Below are positions 32,901 through 42,900 of a stretch of 64,000 nt of DNA, piece after piece. Positions within the stretch are counted from its first letter, which is position 1, and each line of letters starts with the position of its first letter. The translations under genes and the position numbers were made by a program. This stretch comes from Acanthaster planci (Eukaryota > Echinodermata > Asteroidea > Valvatida > Acanthasteridae), in the NCBI RefSeq assembly GCF_001949145.1, contig NW_019091408.1:1213099-1277098 (forward strand). Reading direction: 5' to 3'. The notes under the pieces were generated by a model, which saw only the letters and a list, made by a program, of their open reading frames with translations, made no database searches and was not told the DNA's origin.

Positions 32901-35900
32901 AAAGTGTATTTTTTGTGGTAAATAAGCCTTCAAAATGTCACAGCATGGACTTCGACTCTTCTGTTTCACAATTTTAAACTTCATGTTATCAGTTTTTATT
33001 ATCAGTGAGAGCAACTCGTTGGAAAGCTTATGTTAGCACACTATAATTGTAGTTAAGAAAGTTCCGTTTAGGAGTGCCACAGCCATTGATGCAATGACTT
33101 CAAAGACTGTTCTCGCCTCTCCCACCCGCAGTATATGTCCCTCATGGCAGAGCTCGGTGAAGGACCACCCCCGTTGGAGCCCAAGATGAACATGCCTCCG
33201 CCCCCTCACAGCCAGCAAGGCCCGCCCAACATGGGTGGACCCAGGCCACTTCTGTCCACCCCGCCCAACCAGCATAACCAGAATCATCAGAATCATCCCC
33301 GCCCGCTGGTGAGTGACACTGCTTTGATAAACATCAATTTAAAAAAAAAAAATCGGAATATATAATTCTGTTGGCATGCGCAAATGGTTGGCTTGCAGAG
33401 TGTGAATATTGCTGGTCAAAAAATATTGAAAACAGAAACTGGAAACAAAACAAACCACACATAGGGCCATTGATTTTCCGTTAAATGGGTATCCGTTTCA
33501 CCAAATCCCGAATTCCGCTTCAGAAATTCAAATTCCATTTCATACCTTAGTAAGCATAAGAAAGGGGAGCAAGTTTTAAATTATGCATGGGAACTGTTTG
33601 CCCAACTTTATTCCCCCCCCAAAAAAAGAAAGAAAAGAGAAGAAACAAATTTTGTTTTAAAATACTCTGCAATGTTTCCAACTTTTTAAAATAATTTTCT
33701 GTAGTAAAAATTTAAAAAATCCACACATTAAGTATTGAATTCCCCCTCCTTGATTTCCCACCAGTACGATTGTCAAAAACTTAATCAATTAATCAATGGA
33801 CAATTCATGTGTCACTCCTCGTGTATAGAATCAGATTACTTTTAAATTGTGGAAAGTTTTCTTTACTTTTCAAGCCATTTTTATCGACAAATTTTGTAAG
33901 TTCCGTTTCAAGCAATGGATTCTGTTTCATAGTGTTGATTCTGTGAATTCCGTCTGTTTTCCATGATCGCGGAAAATCTTTGACTCTACAGTTACAATAA
34001 ATAGTTAACTTTTGTATGAAACCTTTTTTTAAGCAAACCTGTTCCTTTTTCAAGTGCTACCATATGTGCTGAACATGTGCATAAAATTATTCCAAAAAAA
34101 AAAACCTTCCTATTTCCCATTGTTTCCAAAAGCAAAATTTTAATCCCATGTTCAGAAATAAGCAGCTTTGATGTAGATGATGCGTGTTTGCTGCCTTTGC
34201 CCGTTCAAGCATTGTTGAAATTTGCATAGGGATAATGGTCGGAGCCAGACTACAACTCTGCGTTCTACACATGCCTGGACGGATATTGTGTTTCCACGTA
34301 TAATCAGGGCACCTTAACATCCAATCACCTTTGGTGGGACTTGGTTTGAAGATTTTGTGGGTGAAGTAATTGCAGGATGTATGATTGATTCAAGGTTGTG
34401 TGTGCATGCATCAAGCTCATCACTAGTTGATACTGTTATGCTGTTTCTACTGTTGCAGATGGGGCAGAATTTTCAGCCCCATTGGATGAACAAGGACCAC
34501 CATGGACCCCCTGGTCAGAACAAGCCCCCGAGTCTCCTGGGCATCCCTCCTCCCCACCACCACCGTGGGCCCCCAGGAGGCGGAGGTGGTCCCCCGGGAC
34601 CACCTGGCCATCCCTCAGGCCCTCCACCTCCCAATTTTGGTGGCCCGCCTCCCCCTGGTGGACCCCCCGGCCAGTTTGGTATGAATCCGCCTCCCCCGGG
34701 ACTATTACCCCCGCCAGGCATGATGCAGCCCCCTCCAGGCATGATGAATATGCCGCCCCACGGCATGGGGGGTGGGAACCCGCCCCCATGGGGGATGCCT
34801 CCACCGCCACCGGCCTCACAGCAGCAGACAGCAACAAGTACCATTCCCACATCTGCAACAGGTACACTGCTCTGGCTTTTACAAGTGATGAAGTGTAACA
34901 ACCTTACATGACCTTTTTCCTTCAGAAACAGTGCAGAATTTAATTTTCCTTCTTTACACCGACAGTCAATTCAAAAACACCATCTTTCATGTTCTAGTCT
35001 CTTCGTTTTACCTGGTGGCACATCATCAATATGGCCTGATCAACATCAGGAGACAACATAGTCACTGAAGCATGAAGTAAATGAAATCCCCAATGTCTGA
35101 TTAATCCTCTCCACACAAAAATTCTTGTGACATTTAAAAGAGTTAATACTAATGTACCAGTGTTCAGAATGATCTAGCGGTGCATTTTCATGACCCGTCA
35201 TTGAATTTTCTATGCAATTTCCAGTCTCCTTAACCGACACCAGAAAGAAAAGGGGTCGGTGTGATTGTTTACACTTCATACATTGTAGTTTACAGTACAT
35301 ACGGGTGATAATTTGTAACTAATCTGTCAACTTCTCTATCTGTTTGATAGCTATGCCGACACTGGCTGGCATGCAAGCACTGGCCATGCCCGTACCTCCT
35401 CCACCCACGTCACTCCTGGCCGCACCCCCGCCTCCACCTCCGAGCAGTGATCCACCCCCTCCACCACAGCCCACATCAGCCGCCCCATGGCAAGTCCAAA
35501 CAAGTGCAGGTAAGAATGGGAAACTAGTAAGCTTGCAACCGTAAGAGAACTTGTTCACTATTCATAAAATTGTGGCGAATGAAGAAGAATTTTACAGTGG
35601 GTAGGGTAAGTGTGGGTATACCCGATTGGGGGGAGAACCCCATCAGCCGAGATTTTTTTCATATAGTAGGGCCTACAGACTGTGACGTGAATGAAATGAA
35701 TAGAGTGTAGGCCCTACTATATGAAAAAAATCACGGCTGATCGGGTTCTCCCGCCGATCGGGTATACCCACACTTACCCTAAGCATCTAAAATGCAAAGT
35801 GCTCAGTAAAAACACTTCATGTGGGAGCATACATTTGTCTCAACAGGCAGCATGTTGGTTTTATTCATGCCGACAAGTTTTCTGAAAAGAGAAAAAAAAT

Positions 35901-38900
35901 TGGTGAGAAGCTCACGACTTACAAGTTATCCGTCATGTCAGTTTAAATGAGAAGACCTGCATGTATTTAGCAATTGAAGAGTAAAAATTTCATCTAAAGT
36001 TGATATTGAGGGAACATCTCAAAAGTTGGAGTGTTTACATTTCCTTTGGATTGTTCCTTTATGGAACACTGTGTGCTCCAGATGGGAATGCACTTACTCT
36101 ATTCCATTAGCAATATGCCATTCCTGTTCAAGCTTGGACTCAAGGACTATTACCATTTGGGAAGAGGGGGGGGGGCTTGCCAGAGTTTAGAACTCTTCTA
36201 TGCAAAGATGCATTCTTGACACAGTTGTCTTATCAGTCAAAACCAGTCACATTTCCCATATGTGTCTGTGTACTGGGGGAAATCAAGTGGAAGGATTTTT
36301 TTTACTGTTTTTGACGTTTACAGCGAAAGGAAGGTTGGTTAGAGAAGCTCCCTGACATCTACAGATTTTGGATGTATTTCGTTTGGGCTTGGTAGTATTT
36401 CGTTTTGTTTCCGTATGACTTGAATTTTACTGGAGTGGGACACACAATTATTCAGAGTATAAGGCCCTTTTGTGGGTAAGCCAAGACCCCCCAAAGAGCT
36501 GGTGAATTTCAGACAGACCGTAATGACATTCTTAGCCCTACATGTGTAGCTGTATGTTGCATGGAAGTTTTTTAACCAAGTATGGTCAGGGTTAAACCAT
36601 CATCCTTCTCTCCATAGGCGGGAGACCGGTGGTCTCAACTACCGGCCTGGCGACCTCGCCACCATGGCAGCGCCTTGCTCAAGGTATTGGACGTTGCCTG
36701 AAAGCTCTGAAACAAAAATGCATGCAAAATACCCCTCACCTTCTTTCTTCAATTGTAGTGTGTCATGCTTGACTGAAAGGGTTTTTTGGGGGCCGTATAT
36801 TACTGGGCATTCGCTTCAGCTCGAATTCAACAACTGACTGTCTAATGCTCCCAATAAGTTTCGAAAGTTGACAGGTTAAGCTTGAATGACTTGCACAGCT
36901 TTTGTAAAAGTCCCGGCACACAACCATCTAACAAACTTTGCTACTTTAAATTCAAATGTTTTGATATTTTGCCCACAGATTTAGCACATGTATACTTCAG
37001 AATCCTTTGACGTAGTCTTCTACAGAGCACTATGCCACTCCAAAAGTCTTTGTCGATCTTTTTTCACGGTAAACCCAGCCCAAGCATTTGATATTAACCA
37101 TGCTTCACTGCACTCAGCATCTGGCATGTTTGGTGCTGCAGTGAACCTGTTGCAGTTTTTGACTGCTAAGCTTTCCCACACGAGAGTCTGAATGGTTTTT
37201 GTATCCCTTTACATATTTGCGGTCAACTTTGGGTTGATAGTGGAGTTGGTAGAAGTGCTTATACGTTCAGCTGATTCTGTCAGATACTTGATATAAAACA
37301 AGACAGTGCAGTAGGTTGTCTGCCGTTGTGAAGAAAAATGACAAACTTCTGTATTTTGTATGTTTGCTGGTTTGATTCCTTTGAATCAAACCAGCATTAG
37401 TAACCAGTTTATTATTTACTCAAGAAAAATAACGACAAGCTTTTCTCCATCCGCAGAAGAAGTAATAGTGAATGCCTGTGTTTTCCCTCATCACCCCAGC
37501 ATATATTGTCTTAGCAGTTTTTGTTCTTTTGCATGCTGTTTCTTTTCTGAATTTCATGCTTAACAGAAATCCATGCTTCTGTGGTTTGCAATTTTGCAGG
37601 TGCACCCTGACCTCTGAACACTTGTAGGTGTCTGAAACTCCAATATTTTCCAGGGTTTAGAATGCAGAAGAAATACATGTGTGCAAACATCCTACTGATG
37701 CAAATTATACCCAGTCTTTGGGGTGTAACGGCACATTTTCAGTTTCTTTTGACACTTCAATACCTAAAACAGGTGGAATTGTGAATGCTGCCAGCAGCAA
37801 CAAATTTACCAAATTATCTCGATTTCAGACCTAGAATCTCTGAATACTTGGTGAATTTACCTTTCCCCTCAGAAATAGGGTTATCAAATTTGGTCATGGT
37901 TTGGTTTCTTGTGTGATTTCTCGTTGATGACTGCGCAGGGGTACACCATTTTAGTGTTTGCATGGGGCCTGAAATTACCCTGTTAATGTAACCTTGCTTA
38001 GAATGTAATTTCATTTGTGCAGATTTATTAGTTTAATTCATTCAGCAAAGTTCATTTGTTTTTGGAAGCATGGCTTTTCGTCTGTCTGTAGTCTTGTAAC
38101 CACCATCCTCAAAGGCTAGAGGAGCTCAACGTCTGCTGAAAACTGATGCCCTTGGAAATTCAAACAAGTTGATCAACTCGTTAAGTCATTTTAGATTCTA
38201 CTGTTGAAGTATAGAGGACCCATCTGGATTTTGGCAAATAGCTAACCATTTAATAGAAGACATCATGTGTTTAAGACAAACGCACCAGCCATGCAGTGCT
38301 TGCCCTGCTGTAATGCATTCCAGCTTGTGTTGTGGATTTCCCTTCAACTATTCAACATTAAAAAAAAAATCAATTAGCATAGTTTTGCAGAGTGGAAATG
38401 CCTGAAGCTAATATAAGCAGATTGATTTCCAGTACAAGTCTTACCCCATTTTACAGGTTTGCATCGGTACACATCTGATTGTCAGACTACGCACAGCGAA
38501 CTGTTTGAATTCCCTCCGAAATCATTGTTGATTGGACACAAGTCACATCTATGCTGAACAATTGCTTCTCTGTTTCCTTTCTGTTCGGTATATTTTTAGG
38601 GACCAATTTGACCGTATCATATTTACTACAAATTTGCCTTGCAGGGATATGAGAGATGTCTGGAAAAGGTCCATATAAGTGTTGTAAAAATTTTTTTTTG
38701 GCACCATACCAAAGTGCTCTATGGTCTGTTCTGCTTCATTCTAACCCATGACACATTGTTTTCCTTTGTTCCAGAGGGAGGGCTGTCAGTTGGCGTATCA
38801 GTGGCAAATCTGCCATGGCATCAGCCCACAGGTACTCTCCTGCCATGTAATGAACTGCTTTGTCTTGTTTGTTCTTGCCTGTGTTTATGGGAAGATTACA

Positions 38901-39803
38901 AACCTGTTTTCTTTCAGTTACAGATGTTCTGGTATGGTGCTAAAATCCTGTGACTTTCATTCACCATTAATTCGGATACAGCAGGTTTTTGGGGTTATAA
39001 CTGAAATTTCTGACCCCATAGTCGAATTAACACTTCATATCTTTTAATCCTGCATAGGAGTTTTCCTGAAGCACATGTTTTTCCCTTTTTAACTGTCTTG
39101 TCGTTTAGATTTGCTGTCGTGTAACTTTTTTGCAGACCATTTAATTCCTCTTTGTTTTCAATTCCCTTCTTTTCTTCTTCGCAAACAATAAGATAAACAG
39201 AACTAGGAATGGGATTTCCTCCTCTTATTCCCAGTGTTTAAGTTGAGAGCAAACCATTTTCAGTTGTGCCAGCACCATCTTTGTGGATGTAACTCGATTG
39301 CAGAATTGTTTTTACATTTAATCAGTGTTAGGGTGTGGGCTTCAAAGAAGATGTATTAAAATCAAAGACTGCACAAGTGTTTGTGATCACAAATTTGAGA
39401 AATTGACAGGCATCTTTTGTGTTCTTTGTAGCTCCGACAACCACAGCCAGCGCCGTGAGTGCAGCAGCTTGGCAACAGCTCCTGCAACAGCAACAACACA
39501 GCACAGCAGCAACAGCCACAGGTCTCTACGGTGACTACCCAAGCAACTGGCTCTCAGGCATCACTGACTGTGCCGCCTCCGCCCCTGCAGTGGGCAGCGG
39601 TTCCACCCCCACCCCCGATGCAGTCTCCGCCCCCGATGGCTGCACCCCCACAGTCGGCCCCCTTGCCCACGTTTCAGCCTCCCATGCCACAGGGTCCCCC
39701 ACCCCCGTTACCCGGACAGATGGCCTTCAGTCAGCCCCCACCCCCACTGTCTCAGATGCCTCCAGCCCTCGGTCAGCCACCCCCACCTCCGCCCCCTTCT
39801 TAA
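14714..39803 (+). CDS. SF1: Splicing factor 1 (branch-point-binding protein), complete, multi-exon
   Basis: SF1 binds the intron branch site in the nucleus and, with U2AF, defines the 3' splice site in the early spliceosome. Coding exons, all with AG/GT borders and matching phase: 14714-14954, 19344-19472, 23889-23961, 27077-27229, 27550-27639, 27802-27985, then either 31366-31484 or 31707-31825, 32263-32512, 33132-33308, 34459-34861, 35351-35509, 36618-36683, 38775-38831, 39432-39454, 39591-39803 (stop TAA). The model gives about 778 residues. Features: U2AF ligand motif KKRKRSRW (~89-96), SPSP phospho-motif (~149-152), KH domain with GLLIGPRGNTL and [11 protein letters not shown] (~200-290), QUA2 helix (~295-320), two zinc knuckles (~331-365) and a long Pro/Gly-rich tail with repeated PW modules. 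The human protein has one knuckle; two is the ancestral-looking state, as in yeast. Introns 1-3 and 6 are large and TE-rich. Confidence 0.95.
15071..15986. mobile_element. Fold-back element with 16-bp tandem repeats at both ends
   Basis: The left end carries about 5.4 units of a 16-bp repeat (GTACCCGGGACAACTC type, 15071-15156). The right end carries the same unit in reverse complement (15845-15986) with a small insertion. The ~690-bp centre has no coding signal. Inverted arrays of short repeats are the hallmark of fold-back transposons; no target duplication was identified. Confidence 0.65.
16045..16421. mobile_element. 377-bp TIR element with 8-bp target duplication, carrying a second tRNA-like unit
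   Basis: TATCCTAC is directly repeated at 16037-16044 and 16422-16429. The ends start GAG(A/C)TATATATGCAA and are complementary for ~40 bp, including ATGAAGCCAAACCACG. The interior has Pol III-type boxes on the plus strand. The TIR sequence is unrelated to that of the 13668-14015 element. Confidence 0.85.
16186..16246 (+). other. tRNA-like Pol III promoter unit inside the second TIR element
   Basis: A Ser/Leu-tRNA-like box A (GTCAAGCGGTTACGGC, 16191-16206) and a box B (GGGTTCGAATCAC, about 16232-16244) are spaced ~40 bp apart. The stems are degenerate, so it is not a functional tRNA. Confidence 0.6.
16543..17143. mobile_element. Long-TIR element truncated by the assembly gap
   Basis: About 16543-16690 matches the reverse complement of about 16985-17143 over ~150 bp (ends TTTGGGCGATTTCC; inner shared block GGATCTCTTT...GGTCTGGGAACC). 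The left end is preceded by TTAA (16539-16542). The right end coincides exactly with the first N, so the target duplication cannot be checked. No transposase is seen. Confidence 0.75.
17144..17995. other. Assembly gap (852 N)
   Basis: A run of N inside SF1 intron 1, starting at the outer edge of an inverted repeat; palindromic sequence is a likely reason for the failed assembly. Any frame reported across it is meaningless. Confidence 1.
18640..18785. repeat. Degenerate AGTACTTGTACTCG minisatellite
   Basis: Repeated GTACTTGTACTCG / AAAGTACTCGA words occur in both orientations over ~145 bp of SF1 intron 1. Similar words recur in STAM intron 10 (about 63130-63560). Confidence 0.6.
18940..19310. 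repeat. Interspersed repeat, related to the element at 53.4-54.6 kb
   Basis: Shares GGATTCAGCAGAAGAA...GGATTACAAGC and AAGCCCACTTGG...GGAGACATTCTC blocks, in the same order, with 53530-53640 and 54440-54490. The middle ~900 bp of the other copy is largely missing, so this is an internally deleted copy. Confidence 0.65.
19344..19472 (+). CDS. SF1: SF1 exon 2, U2AF65-binding motif
   Basis: Encodes [17 protein letters not shown], whose basic run followed by Trp is the U2AF ligand motif. In the known structure this Trp docks into the UHM domain of U2AF65. Acceptor TGCAG|, donor |GTAAGT. Joined in phase 1 to exon 3, which starts at 23889 and gives [18 protein letters not shown]. Confidence 0.9.
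19613..20541. mobile_element. hAT-like non-autonomous element
   Basis: The ends are CAGTGTTCTCCA and its complement TGGAGAACACTG, fitting the CAG...CTG ends of hAT transposons. About 930 bp with no transposase frame; the internal sequence is partly palindromic (CTGCCACC...CTGCTA near both ends). An 8-bp target duplication is not evident, perhaps eroded. Confidence 0.6.
21397..22085. mobile_element. 689-bp TIR element with 10-bp target duplication
   Basis: ATTCTGTAAT is directly repeated at 21387-21396 and 22086-22095. TIRs start A(C/A)GCTTGGGCGGTTCCA. The interior repeats CCGGTTCC/GGTACC words and includes a TACATGTA-rich core (21760-21836). No coding capacity. The duplication size suggests a Mutator-like mover. 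Confidence 0.85.
23962..27076 (+). other. SF1 intron 3
   Basis: AT-rich intron of 3.1 kb with scattered TACATGTA. I see no gene or well-defined transposon in it. Confidence 0.6.
28892..29134. mobile_element. Short TIR element (GGGCCCAATT ends)
   Basis: Left end CAGGGCCCAATTTTATGGCG and right end complement GGGGCCCAATGTCATGGTG remain complementary for ~32 bp, including GCTGCT(G/T)ACCGCA. Internal AAGCACA/TTGCTTACGG-type words repeat. The ends resemble hAT-like MITEs. No clear target duplication. Confidence 0.65.
31300..31306 (+). promoter_or_regulatory. SF1: UACUAAC branch-site consensus upstream of exon 7a
   Basis: TACTAAC at 31300-31306 is the optimal SF1/BBP target. It lies 17 bp before AG 31322-31323 (which would create an immediate stop) and 59 bp before the AG used by exon 7a. 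It could mediate feedback by SF1 on its own transcript. Confidence 0.5.
31366..31484 (+). CDS. SF1: SF1 exon 7a, alternative QUA2 exon (upstream copy)
   Basis: A 119-nt exon entered in phase 0 and left in phase 2, exactly as exon 7b. It encodes [20 protein letters not shown] then [12 protein letters not shown]. By eye, 27 of 39 residues match 7b. It is intact, with good borders (ACTAG|ATC, AAG|GTATCT). Compared with 7b and human, it changes the residue aligned with human Arg240 to Lys and an Arg to Ala in LARLNG; the LNGTLR contact block is kept. UACUAAC lies at 31300-31306. Use of the earlier AG at 31322-31323 would start the exon with an in-frame TAA. Confidence 0.85.
31707..31825 (+). CDS. 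SF1: SF1 exon 7b, canonical QUA2 exon (downstream copy)
   Basis: Also 119 nt with the same phases. It encodes [20 protein letters not shown] then [13 protein letters not shown], nearly identical to human SF1 in the QUA2 helix that contacts the 5' part of the branch-site sequence. Acceptor TTGTAG|, donor AAG|GTTTGT. The intron separating it from 7a is 222 nt. Together with 7a it forms a mutually exclusive pair by frame. Confidence 0.92.
32263..32512 (+). CDS. SF1: SF1 exon 8, two zinc knuckles
   Basis: Contains two CX2CX4HX4C knuckles, [14 protein letters not shown] and [14 protein letters not shown], which bind the RNA backbone next to the branch site. A Gly-rich linker follows. The first knuckle has lost its ligands in human SF1. 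If exon 6 is joined directly to this exon, the frame shifts and stops at TAG 32398-32400. Confidence 0.92.
35604..35779. mobile_element. 176-bp mariner-like MITE (74-bp TIRs, TA duplication)
   Basis: Arms 35604-35677 and 35706-35779 are near-perfect inverted repeats beginning GGGTAAGTGTGGGTATACCC, separated by a 28-bp loop. Each end is bordered by TA (35602-35603 and 35780-35781). It lies in SF1 intron 11 and would form a very stable hairpin in the transcript. Confidence 0.9.
36684..38774 (+). other. SF1 intron 12
   Basis: 2.1-kb AT-rich intron. The only notable structure is a perfect 14-bp-stem hairpin at 37365-37396 (stem TGCTGGTTTGATTC, loop CTTT). Confidence 0.6.
39455..39590 (+). other. 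SF1: Optional 136-nt intron near the SF1 3' end
   Basis: Starts with a strong GTGAGT donor and ends with a pyrimidine-rich CGCCCCTGCAG acceptor. Removing it joins ...TTTASA to [11 protein letters not shown] in frame and leads to the stop at 39801-39803, giving the proline-rich tail expected of SF1. Retaining it (136 = 3n+1) keeps a different frame open to about 39893, giving a Q-rich [12 protein letters not shown] segment and then a Ser/Thr/Pro-rich tail. Confidence 0.7.
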
Positions 39804-41948
39804 CTGGAATGTGCAGAAAATGGCAGCAGGGTCTTCGATCACATTTTGGGAACCCAAGTACGAATTTTGATTGTAAAAGTCTGTTTGTATACTAAAATTA
39901 GTTTGTATTCAAATATTACTGATTATTACATCTTGCTGCACGTATGGTTTAATAATCACATCAATGGATCAAGGCTATTGTTAACTTTGGAGGACTTTGT
40001 TGTCTGATTCTCAGTATAGAGTAAGATACAAGGCTAGTTAATGGTCAGTTGAGGAAGATGGAGTTGGTCATGGCTTAGACTCCATCTCCAGCTGAAGGAC
40101 TTGCCAACCTTATAAACCAAGCCTCGTAACTTTCCTGACCTCCTTAACTCAACATTTTGCATTGAAACCTGTATTCTGTGCGTTTAAATCATCAACATCC
40201 GGCTGTAAACATGTAAATCATATTTTGGCTGGTAATCTGTTCATCTTGTTCTTACCATGTTTATTTGAAGTTTACAAACTTTCAGTTCTTACCTCCATTA
40301 AATTGGCCAATACATGTATTTATGAATGTGGCCATATAAGTTAGGAAAAGGATCACTTTGTATAAACTGTATAGTTCGATAATCCTATTTTAAGTCTTTT
40401 ACCCTTCCGTTTGGTTATTGAATGTAAATGCGTTGATTGCACACTTTCATTTATGTGCATTGAAATGAAATTGTTTCTTGAGCATCGAGGAGGTCAATTT
40501 GTGGGTAAGGTCATTGACCTTTTCAGTGGGTACATTTAGGTTTAAAATTTGGGGGGGAGTGGATTACATTGTAGTGTATTTTTAGAAGCTTTCAAAACAT
40601 TTGAAGTCATACTGGAACATTTGAAATCTCACAAATTTTGTTTCCAATTTTCATTTAACATAAGAAATTAAGGCCCAAGGAATTATACCATTGCCTTAGC
40701 CTGCAGTGAGCTGACGAGCATATACACACTTCCTCAAGAGAAGTGGTGTTCTTACTTATCCTGTCTGCAGTTCCTGGCCTCTTTTCAATTTCAGTGTAAA
40801 AATGTGGCCCAGATCTTTGATTAATATGACTTCACATTGGCCAGAGAAGTTTTAAAAGTAAAAGGCTGTTCTAAAAGTATGGGTTTTTTTTTCATCTTCA
40901 ACAAGGTTTTTGTATTTGTAGCACATGTATATTGCTTGCTTTTAGAAGGCAGTTCTCCACATGGTTTTATGTCCGACAATGCATTTTGTCCCATACCCCC
41001 AGTGGTGCTCCTCTGCCCCCCAGTGGTTGGCATGGAGATATGAAATGCTGTGCACAACTCCACGAATAGCTGCAATAGGTTGTGGGACTCCTACCAGACT
41101 TGTATTGTGAACACATGGACGTCACAGATAACTGCTGGTTTGCCCTTTTGCTGATGCTTATTTTATAATCCATGTAAATGAAAACCCTGAATGGAACATC
41201 TGTTTCTCGCCTTAGTGGTACAGTTTGTCTGCATTGGGGCATGCACACTGCAGATTTGTCTTATACAACAAAGTTAACATCCTTTTATTAATAGAACAGT
41301 CCTTTCAGAATCTAAACAACACTTTTTGTGCCTTCTGTTTTTTTATTTAGTTTGTTTGCTTTTTAAGATTCAACTGTTTATCATTCAAAAGCTAGTCTTG
41401 GATTGAATGTGATTTAATTAAACTAGGATGGGCATGGAATTCAGACCAATTGAATTTGTAGACTGATGAAACATGTTGGAACCATTTTCTGAAGTACAAT
41501 TCGTGTTAATTTGTTAAGATTTCTTTAGAATGTTCCTTTTCATGAAATAACTCGAATTGCATTGTGGAATGGTTAATTTGAACTCGTGTACAGTTTTCAG
41601 TATCCATGGAATGTCCAATATTGGCCAATTAAAAAAAATGACTAAAATACGAAATAATTCAGAACATCGTTCTCTTTTTCTGTGTTGAGCCCCAAACCCA
41701 ATTATTAATTTAAAAGTGATAATGACTTGAAAAGATACAAACCTCCTGAGAAATAATCATGTCACAGATTAAATTTTATTGTGGCTGGCAACTGAATTGG
41801 TCCTTAATGCCCCTGAAACATCTGAAAACAGAATCTTCTTGATCCGTTCTTTTTTATTGTCTGATGACCGGAATCAGAAAAGCGGCTCCTATTAGAAAAG
41901 TTTATTGACTTTGCTGAACCATACAACCTCGTAGTGCATCATATACTA
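39804..41948 (+). other. SF1 3' untranslated / downstream region
   Basis: AT-rich, no coding signal. Weak ATTAAA signals occur at 40298-40303 and 41417-41422; the first AATAAA is at 42058-42063, inside a MITE. The SF1 3' end cannot be fixed from sequence alone. Confidence 0.45.
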
Positions 41949-42163
41949 CTCAAGAAAAGTTTAAGGACCACGTTTTCTTAACTTGTAATCTTTTTCCAAG
42001 CATTGAGTGGGGTCAAGTTCTTTAATTTTTTGTTTGTCTAGATGGTGTTCTCACTGGAATAAAAAAGTTTTAAAAATGTTTCAAAACATAAAATGCACAT
42101 TTCAGCAGAAAAACATCTTATACAACAAAATAAAATATAAACTGGTCCTTCACTTTCTTTGAG
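41949..42163. mobile_element. 215-bp mariner-like MITE (TA duplication)
   Basis: The ends CTCAAGAAAAGTTTAAGGAC and the complement CTCAAAGAAAGTGAAGGACC are inverted repeats of ~22 bp. Each is bordered by TA (41947-41948 and 42164-42165). No coding capacity. Confidence 0.8.
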
Positions 42164-42479
42164 TAGTGCACAGGCACGGCAGATCTATATATGACCGCCG
42201 CTAAATTTGCTCCAGATAGGACTGAACGCCAACTGAACAACTCAACGGGCTATTATAAACAAGTTTTTCCAGCACAGCTATGTCGGCCTGTATCTGTCAA
42301 ACATATAATAGAAAAGCTGCAAAGTTCACGGATTTTGAGAATGTGCAATTCAGTGAACACACCAGTGAAAGTAAGTTTTCTGATTTGGGCCACATAGCAA
42401 GAAGCAATTGTTCAAAACTTCTCATCTCCATTTAGTTATGGCCAGAAAACAATAGGCCATATGGACTCTTGTGCAAACG

Positions 42480-42900
42480 CTACGTATACTTTCAGATTTA
42501 CAACTTGTTTGCATTGCAGTGCGCGTAGCATGCACTGGATTCACCACATACACGGGCCGCACGGGGAGGTGCAAACGGCTGTCGTGAAAGTTGAAAGCAC
42601 ATTGACTGTCATTTCTTGAGCCTACATCCTTAAAATACGACCTTCACTTTGCTTGCATTAAGGATACGTGAAACGGCCTTGCCACGTTTTAACGGCATTT
42701 ACCGCCCTTTCTGTGCAGTATTGTAAAGTTCTTCAACTTCGTACGGTGAGTGCAAACTTTGGAACGCACTGGTGCTGGTACAGTATGTGTTATGTAGTTA
42801 AAGTACTAAGCGCATCAGCGCCACGCTAGTCTGAATGGCGACTTCATCACTGCGCGGTGCTATCGTAATACGATGCCGCGAATGGCGGATGTGGACATTT
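42480..42900 (+). promoter_or_regulatory. CpG-enriched segment, possible zinc-finger gene promoter
   Basis: CpG density rises here (CGCGTAGC, CGGGCCGCACGGGG, GATGCCGCGAATGGCGG) against AT-rich flanks. It lies 2.7 kb upstream of the zinc-finger ORF, whose ATG is preceded by a splice acceptor, so a non-coding leader exon may start here. Inference from composition. Confidence 0.35.

Noticed and set aside
34436-34901. Long minus-strand and alternative-frame ORFs opposite SF1 exon 10
   Set aside because: Shadows of proline/glycine-rich codons (CCN/GGN), which rarely give stops in other frames.
39459-39803. Proline/glutamine-rich frame as a separate small protein
   Set aside because: It has no ATG near its start and is preceded by TGA. 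The 3' part is the SF1 C-terminus reached by splicing to 39591.
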